Assembly: GCA_026418275.1 (NCBI GenBank)
Contig: JAOABQ010000077.1
Coordinates: forward strand, 182,507 to 246,506
Direction of reading: 5' to 3'
DNA: 64,000 bases
Source: Clostridia bacterium
GTDB taxonomy: Bacteria > Bacillota > Clostridia > Acetivibrionales > DSM-2933
Part shown: positions 61,001-64,000 of the stretch, piece after piece
Layout of the letters: each line of letters starts with the position of its first letter
How positions within the stretch are numbered: position 1 is the first letter of the stretch
The notes under the pieces: model-generated
The model's database searches: none
The model's input: the letters and a program-made list of their open reading frames with translations, nothing else
Told to the model about the DNA's origin: nothing
Made by a program: the position numbers and the translations under genes

Positions 61001-61804
61001 ATTAATAATTATTTCACTTTGATTATATTGCTTTAAGCTATCGTCGTATGTTATATCAATAATTCTTCCCACACTGTCAATAATTTGTCTGATTACAGGA
61101 TACCCATTCCTCATCGTGTGAAGAAACTTTATTTCATTACCGAAACGGTCTTTAATCCCCAGCAATCTGCCATCATCATGGAAATAGTAAATTTTACCGT
61201 TCTTTTCAGTCAATTTATAGGTTGATGGCTTTTCTCCATTGGTATATTCGCCAATATAATCACATGTGTTAAAAACAATATCCTTAAAATAGTGGCCTTG
61301 TAGATTAGAATATCCATTACCAATTTCTATAGGCCATACTCCTGAACTTCCATAATGAAGGTACTTGTGGCCTTCTCTCGTTTCAATAACAGGCAAATCA
61401 AATGCCCAACCCGCACCAATATCAAAATACTTTTCATTAAACGTTGTTTTTTCAGCAAAGTCTGAATACCTACCACTGCCCTCTAGGTATATTACCCTAT
61501 CTTCAAACAAATTGGATTGCGATAACGAATAATATCTTGTTAGACTAAAATCTAGCCCATTTCGGCCTTTTAAGAATAAATCCGTATATCTTAATTCCAG
61601 ATCGCCCGTTTGTGGGCTTATAGTTTCATTAGTGACTTCTTTCATTTCAAAAGAAGGAATAATTCCTTTTTTGTACACAGCGTTAGGATAATTGACGTTA
61701 TTATAGGTATCCAAAGTATCTCCTGCATACACAGAAAAACCAGCAAGAGATAATATCACAATTTGGATTAAAGTAATAACGAGCATTTTATTTTTCATGT
61801 TCAT
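55064..61804 (-). CDS. Giant secreted RHS-repeat polymorphic toxin with discoidin-like modules and DUF6973-like tip
   Basis: The 2246-aa product starts after GGGAGG. A signal peptide (about 1-28) is followed by an RHS shell with many YD repeats. A galactose-binding-like beta module is embedded at about 770-940. Two F5/8C (discoidin, CBM32-like) modules lie at about 1622-1768 and 1802-1943 (LAQGKTVTSSS, KDVVVQLSNNPNF, ARYIRLWTNGS, HYVEIQAF). The RHS core lies at about 1949-2015 (YLRARYYNPGIGRFITED to DPTGH). Residues 2017-2246 form a distinct domain with GNGDAFRHTLWNALM, FGDAHEFGN and MDLLNNNVGRKIG, which matches my memory of the DUF6973 domain at toxin C-termini. His and Asp in these motifs could be catalytic, but the activity is unknown. 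A membrane-anchored immunity candidate follows. Confidence 0.9.
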   Translation of the reverse strand: MNMKNKMLVITLIQIVILSLAGFSVYAGDTLDTYNNVNYPNAVYKKGIIPSFEMKEVTNETISPQTGDLELRYTDLFLKGRNGLDFSLTRYYSLSQSNLFEDRVIYLEGSGRYSDFAEKTTFNEKYFDIGAGWAFDLPVIETREGHKYLHYGSSGVWPIEIGNGYSNLQGHYFKDIVFNTCDYIGEYTNGEKPSTYKLTEKNGKIYYFHDDGRLLGIKDRFGNEIKFLHTMRNGYPVIRQIIDSVGRIIDITYDDSLKQYNQSEIIINVTDPKDSQNSKTIRYRKCYYTGIQGAQEGTEGNLSTVSDAKGRVTSYNYELKSAIQSGYYKYPEQNPGYYGAITNYYACLTDIVYPTGAQSKYNYMMSKKNLGTGGAQYYKVTERYDFSNRRYTYGGVNYSGPKHNYKKYTYNFDGTGEYDGYPSNNFENNPYCATKTKVTDEANNSEVYTYSKYSVCTGILKEGLDHKSETINFYYNERAPLVKKVVKTYNKNTNQFILKAENYLYNLYMDMTGYWDIQTETTESYNPVNDEHKTTYEYDSKYHFLKWKVYKKDANTLIKEDYIPTSDGKNPEWKKIYENSVLKTQTQYLYDAYGNVIEERNYHDDGISYTSTKYSFNDNDPLRNGKFNGAYVTQKYVENVKDADGNTIGTVGESYKYDWFGNVIEKRDGKNQPTTYQYDKMGRVLKEIYPDSSFKEWEYNDVENSVITYDEKRNAVKYGYNEFGDMIYRQDLASGAYISCYEYDSKQRITGEFDYNSKSTEYRYNSDGKKKGEEINEQYVWFDNSLPTGAVLATNTDIWDTGYALEGISQYNVSEIKSGLHQHAFENAARKMKINAGDHIFVHVYLPSGNMPTELMLQFKQNGSWNHRAYWGADNINLGTNGTSSKKYMGALPTAGTWATLVIPAREVGLENTSIDGIAITLNDGQIYWDKVGAYRGNSTTKLLACETYTYDDANANGLYQKITKVIQGDVNAPSVISSSYINKIGKVEKNENTHLENSITKTYTDTFKYDYLGNKIEEKIARASDEGWTEPWTAKYEYNYAGKPVKVYDVNGNYTTTEYDALGRVKSVTDIKGNKAAQPYSTTYAYDNLGRVIEEKIPFENVNGTIYYTTKKHYYDNNGNVTMEKVSSNKPNSAEQFDKTGYEYNSRNMLTKVITYNNGKPENYTQYYYDAVGNKVRMYTGLKNPLTINGLDNVLPNGDANYSTTKYEYDQFNRLTKMTDPLNKSETYTYDLNGNMTGKLDRNGNTFNMSYDALGRLLSKSVTTLDGKGNASCSYSYTLTGNKLSMSGGGLTVSYKYDDLGRLISESEGNGFAKEYSYDSANNRKSFILKQSGTVKANVTYEYDKLNRLWKVYEGGQLVTEYGYDENGNRKTLTTYPNGTSTDYQYNIANKLTMLTNKKGTNELSKYQYTYYLNGNQESKAEPLKAKKTEYIYDGLGRLTAETDSSNNTVQRTVAYQFDDYNNRRDMSVTEAAYTSQTSYVYDLNNRLTTETKTGAGVTDTTIYTYDDNGNQLTKKVNGKVESSNQYDGFNQLTGTITGNIIAAYAYDGNGLRVKKETNGQTIHYINDGNNIAMELDGSGRQIALNLWGINLISRAMNNIKVYYMYNGHGDVVALTNTLPQDNLAQGKTVTSSSTIYNPAYASDGSLNTNQYTDLGSGLKNVVIDIGKSEPVDRIKLWHFYGDGRKYKDVVVQLSNNPNFIEGVTTVFNNDADNSAGQGTGSDAEYAETADGKEIKFNVTNARYIRLWTNGSTANTSNHYVEIQAFRSGVLCTYDYDAFGNIKETYGGFVSDPLPENNLAKGKIMTSSSVVYSPAYATDGVLNTYQYTDLSTGLKNIVLDVGKSESIDCIKLWHYYGDARKYKDVIVQLSNDPNFAEGVITVFNNDNDNSAGQGIGKDAEYVETSFGKEIRFDAVNARYIRFWTNGSTVNGSNHYVEIQVFKRNELEPYNPFRYCGEYFDKETGTIYLRARYYNPGIGRFITEDSFAGDANDPLSLNLYTYCHNNPINGWDPTGHAVTEQDRKDFKDSPIVISALEVLTTQWGRASSIGSTDQMNSIAELAIEIRRIGLSFGGNLKIDIVDGLSSLIEQMNLNPVEKVLAAGHMMDALATKACKDDALERTVEIYGDKWQIQGNGDAFRHTLWNALMQVQIGTKMAKFFGDAHEFGNINSINNDKKMDLLNNNVGRKIGYESGFKGPGATASHYNYMISKVSKTVMRYVDTGRLVRFNSSKTGLVATDSTGKVPK
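55975..56960 (-). repeat. Intragenic duplication of discoidin-like modules
   Basis: Two coding segments about 525 bp apart (about 55975-56425 and 56500-56950) encode closely similar modules with the same landmarks (LAxGKxxTSSS, YTDL, LWHxYGDxRKYKDV, QLSNxPNF, NNDxDNSAGQG, YVEIQ). Between them lies a short RHS remnant, YDYDAFGNIKETYGG. Confidence 0.85.
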
Positions 61805-62205
61805 AACTTTCCTCCCTCAATAATTCTATTTATCATAAATTACCTACATTTTAAAATTGACATAACTTGTCGCACGCATGAAACCCAAACCTTTGTAGAC
61901 TAGTTGCCATAACAAACAAGTCGTACATCGAGAATCCTTGGAATAAATACTTTAAGCACATCTCTTGAGAAATACTTCTTCTTTAGCACTATCCTAAACT
62001 CTTTCATTGTCCTCCTTTCAATGTTTTGGCCATTACATATTGTTTCTGCCCGAGGTAAATGTCCTGAAATTGCTCAAGTTGCGTGACCGTTTACAGGTAT
62101 GTTAATATCTTTCCTGAGAGAACTTTGGGAGGGATATGGAAAGAACTTTGAGGTTTTCTGTTAAATGTTCCAGCATTTAACCCTCAAAGTTCTACACAAC
62201 GTAAG
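61805..62205. other. Intergenic region containing the left end of a transposon
   Basis: From 61805 it holds the upstream region of the RHS toxin gene (GGGAGG before the start). The transposon end must lie somewhere between there and the hairpin at 62142-62193. I could not define its terminal inverted repeat because the other end is outside the window. No gene is seen. Confidence 0.5.
62142..62193 (+). other. Hairpin upstream of transposon genes
   Basis: AGAACTTTGAGG pairs perfectly with CCTCAAAGTTCT, and TTAAATG with CATTTAA inside it. A related single copy GAGAACTTTGGGAGG lies just upstream near 62118. It ends 12 bp before the first transposon gene and could shield it from outside transcription or be a transposase-binding site. 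Confidence 0.55.
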
Positions 62206-62772
62206 ATGATCATAGCATATTTGGGTCGAAATGTTAAGGACTATCGTAAAAATTCTTTACGGTATCTGGAGAAGTTAAAGTTCATATGCCCTGTATGTGG
62301 CAGTAATACTGTGTTTCATGACTGCTATGACAGGCATATACATATAGATGAAAAAATTGAGTGGATAGTAATCCAGCGGGTAATATGTGTAGGCTGTGAT
62401 AAAACCCATGCAGTACTCCCGGATTTCATAAGGCCGTACAAGCATTACTGCGCAGCAGGCATAGAGTTAACGATTAGAGACATTGAAGATGGAGTTCCCA
62501 TGGAGCAGGCTGATACAGCTGCAAGCATCTCAACAGTGAAACGGTGGGTTGGTGAGTTCAAGAATAGGAGCTGCCAAGCAGTTGGTGCATTAAGAGCGCT
62601 ACTTCATAATGTTTTTGATAAAACCATTAATGAAATCAAACTTACCGGGTTTAGGATATTTAATGCGTTGGAATACATACTTGATACCTTGCCCACCATT
62701 GAGAGTAACTGTCTTGCCATAGGGGATGCAAACATATGGCTTACCCACCGCATGGCAGGAATTTACATATAA
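62206..62772 (+). CDS. DUF6431-type transposon-associated protein
   Basis: The 188-aa protein has a zinc-ribbon pattern, CPVCGSN at 28-34 and CVGCDKTH at about 61-68. The segment VLPDFIRPYKHYCAAGIE follows, then a helix-turn-helix-like region (SISTVKRWVGEFKNR). This layout fits DUF6431 proteins encoded next to integrase-type transposases. The role is probably DNA binding at the transposon ends. The ribosome binding site before the ATG is poor, so the start is uncertain. Confidence 0.75.
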   Translation: MIIAYLGRNVKDYRKNSLRYLEKLKFICPVCGSNTVFHDCYDRHIHIDEKIEWIVIQRVICVGCDKTHAVLPDFIRPYKHYCAAGIELTIRDIEDGVPMEQADTAASISTVKRWVGEFKNRSCQAVGALRALLHNVFDKTINEIKLTGFRIFNALEYILDTLPTIESNCLAIGDANIWLTHRMAGIYI

Positions 62773-62852
62773 AGAATTTCCCACATAGTTTGAACTGGTG
62801 GCCGCACTGCCCTCCTGTTAATCTTTAAGAAAAAAGTACAGGAGGGTATCAA

Positions 62853-64000
62853 ATGGTCAAAAATGAAGAAATGGAAGCAGCCCTGAAGAGACATGAAATG
62901 ATAGCACCGCTCTTAGTGCCAGGGTTGGATGAGTCAGAAAAGCGAAGGATACGGCGGGAGATCTTAGACAGAGAAGGAATATCCGAAAGGACTCTAAGGC
63001 GCTACGTTGCATCATACCGTGATAAAAGCTATGAGGGACTATTGCAAAAGACCCGGGATGATATCGGGAAAGCAAGGGCCATATCCCAGGAAGTACTGGA
63101 CCGTGCAGCAGAGCTAAGGCAGGAGCTGCCCGAAAGAAGCGTAAGGCGGATCATACGTATACTTGAGGGTGAAGGTACTGTCCCACAGGGCGGGATATCA
63201 AGGAGCACACTGTCCAGGCATCTTTTGAATATGGGCTTTGGGGCTACAGAACTTAAGAGTGCAAAGATAACAGGCAATGCCGCGAGGCGGTTCCAAAAGA
63301 GTGGCAGGAACATGCTATGGCAGTCAGATATCAAGTATGGGCCCTACATACCTACGTCAAACGGTGGTAAAAAACGCACCTACATGGTAGCCTTCATAGA
63401 TGATGCAACAAGACTTATCTGCCATGCGGAGTTTTATGACAATCAGAGGCTGCCAATACTGGAGGACTGCTTCAGGAAGGCAGTACTAAAGTATGGAAAA
63501 CCGGACGCTGTGTATGTAGATAACGGTAAGGTGTATGTGTCCCGGTGGTTCAGGATAGCCTGTGCAAAGCTTGGGATAAGACACCTTAACACAAAAGCCT
63601 ATTCACCTGAAAGCAAGGGCAAGATAGAACGCTTTAATGGAACCATGGAAGAATTCTTGCAGGAGATATCTCTTGAAAAGCCAAAGAGCCTGGAGGAACT
63701 TAACCGAAAGTTCAGGATATGGCTGGATGAAGGCTACAACATGAGAGAACACAGCAGCCTTAAAGGGATGACTCCAATTGAAGCCTACTCTAAAGACTTA
63801 AGAAAGGTAAGGTTTGCAACTCCTGAAGAATGTGCAGATGCCTTCCTTTGGGAAGATACAAGAAAAGTTGACAACACCGGCTGCATAAAACTAAATGGTC
63901 ATGAATATGAGGCTGGGATAGAATATATCGGAAAGAAAGTAGATGTAAGGTATGACCCCTTTGATATGAGCCTTGTAGAAATCTGGTACAGCGGGGAGCG
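62853..64000 (+). CDS. Integrase-like DDE transposase (3-prime end outside window)
   Basis: The ATG at 62853 follows CAGGAGGG. The 382 complete codons in the window contain an N-terminal helix-turn-helix (REGISERTLRRYVASYRD) and a second DNA-binding part. The rve catalytic core follows, with Asp in WQSDIKYGP, Asp in VYVDNGKVY and Glu in SKGKIERFNGTMEEF, the expected D-D-E triad. The C-terminal beta-barrel type region (LNGHEYEAGIEYIGKKVDVRYD) recalls Mu transposase C-terminal domains. The frame is intact, so the element may still be active. Confidence 0.9.
   Translation, partial: MVKNEEMEAALKRHEMIAPLLVPGLDESEKRRIRREILDREGISERTLRRYVASYRDKSYEGLLQKTRDDIGKARAISQEVLDRAAELRQELPERSVRRIIRILEGEGTVPQGGISRSTLSRHLLNMGFGATELKSAKITGNAARRFQKSGRNMLWQSDIKYGPYIPTSNGGKKRTYMVAFIDDATRLICHAEFYDNQRLPILEDCFRKAVLKYGKPDAVYVDNGKVYVSRWFRIACAKLGIRHLNTKAYSPESKGKIERFNGTMEEFLQEISLEKPKSLEELNRKFRIWLDEGYNMREHSSLKGMTPIEAYSKDLRKVRFATPEECADAFLWEDTRKVDNTGCIKLNGHEYEAGIEYIGKKVDVRYDPFDMSLVEIWYSGE

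Larger units (their letters stand above)
62142..64000 (+). mobile_element. DDE transposon, left part (DUF6431 protein plus integrase-like transposase)
   Basis: Two genes in one direction, a zinc-ribbon DUF6431-type protein and an rve/Mu-type transposase, form the start of a mobile unit. In Firmicutes such pairs are often followed by an ExeA-like AAA ATPase, which would lie beyond base 64000. The left boundary given is only the hairpin; the true end is upstream. Confidence 0.75.

Overview
The window looks like a Gram-positive, spore-former-type Clostridia chromosome, probably from the cellulolytic Acetivibrio / Pseudobacteroides / Ruminiclostridium group. The evidence is a moderate-to-low GC content, strong AGGAGG-type ribosome binding sites, surface-layer (SLH) anchors, Thr-Pro linkers, copper-amine-oxidase-N domains and a dockerin module. 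The species assignment is inference. I saw no rRNA, tRNA or CRISPR.

Region 1 (1-14.0 kb, minus strand) is a giant secreted adhesin-like protein that runs off the left edge (3948 codons in the window). It has a chitin-binding-type module followed by about 31 Ig-like repeats of about 121 residues. A 58-aa membrane protein, a palindromic MITE-like element and an SLH protein ending in a chagasin-type protease-inhibitor domain follow. Region 2 (14.3-31.2 kb, mostly plus strand) is exported and envelope biology: a secreted trypsin-like protease with a carbohydrate-binding tail, a DUF3810 membrane metallopeptidase-like protein, three ABC-2 exporter pairs (one linked to a histidine kinase/response regulator pair), a GT2 glycosyltransferase, several small secreted proteins and an SGNH esterase.

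Region 3 (31.4-47.2 kb, minus strand) begins with a 40-aa membrane peptide gene. Next is a two-gene operon of giant exoproteins with a TAATG junction. The upstream gene encodes RCC1 repeats, sialidase-like and carbohydrate-binding-like segments, an FN3 array and a cohesin-like tail. The downstream gene encodes a subtilisin fused to an RHS/YD-repeat shell that carries a dockerin, a peptidoglycan-binding domain and an unrecognised C-terminal domain. Region 4 (47.9-54.3 kb) holds an RmlD-like reductase, two tandem paralogous multi-TM sensor kinases (one lacking the putative phospho-acceptor His), and a VWA-CARDB-SLH surface protein.

Region 5 (54.6-61.8 kb, minus strand) is a second RHS protein with two discoidin-like modules inserted into the shell and a C-terminal DUF6973-like candidate toxin. 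It is followed 15 bp later by a membrane-anchored small protein that is a good immunity candidate. Region 6 (62.1-64 kb) is the left part of a DDE transposon (DUF6431-type protein plus integrase-like transposase) cut by the right edge.

Much of the window is a surface/exoprotein island. The most notable patterns are: RHS shells used as platforms with extra binding modules inserted at the same place in two proteins; a possible cohesin-dockerin pair encoded by adjacent, coupled genes; a toxin-immunity pair; and a kinase/pseudokinase pair.
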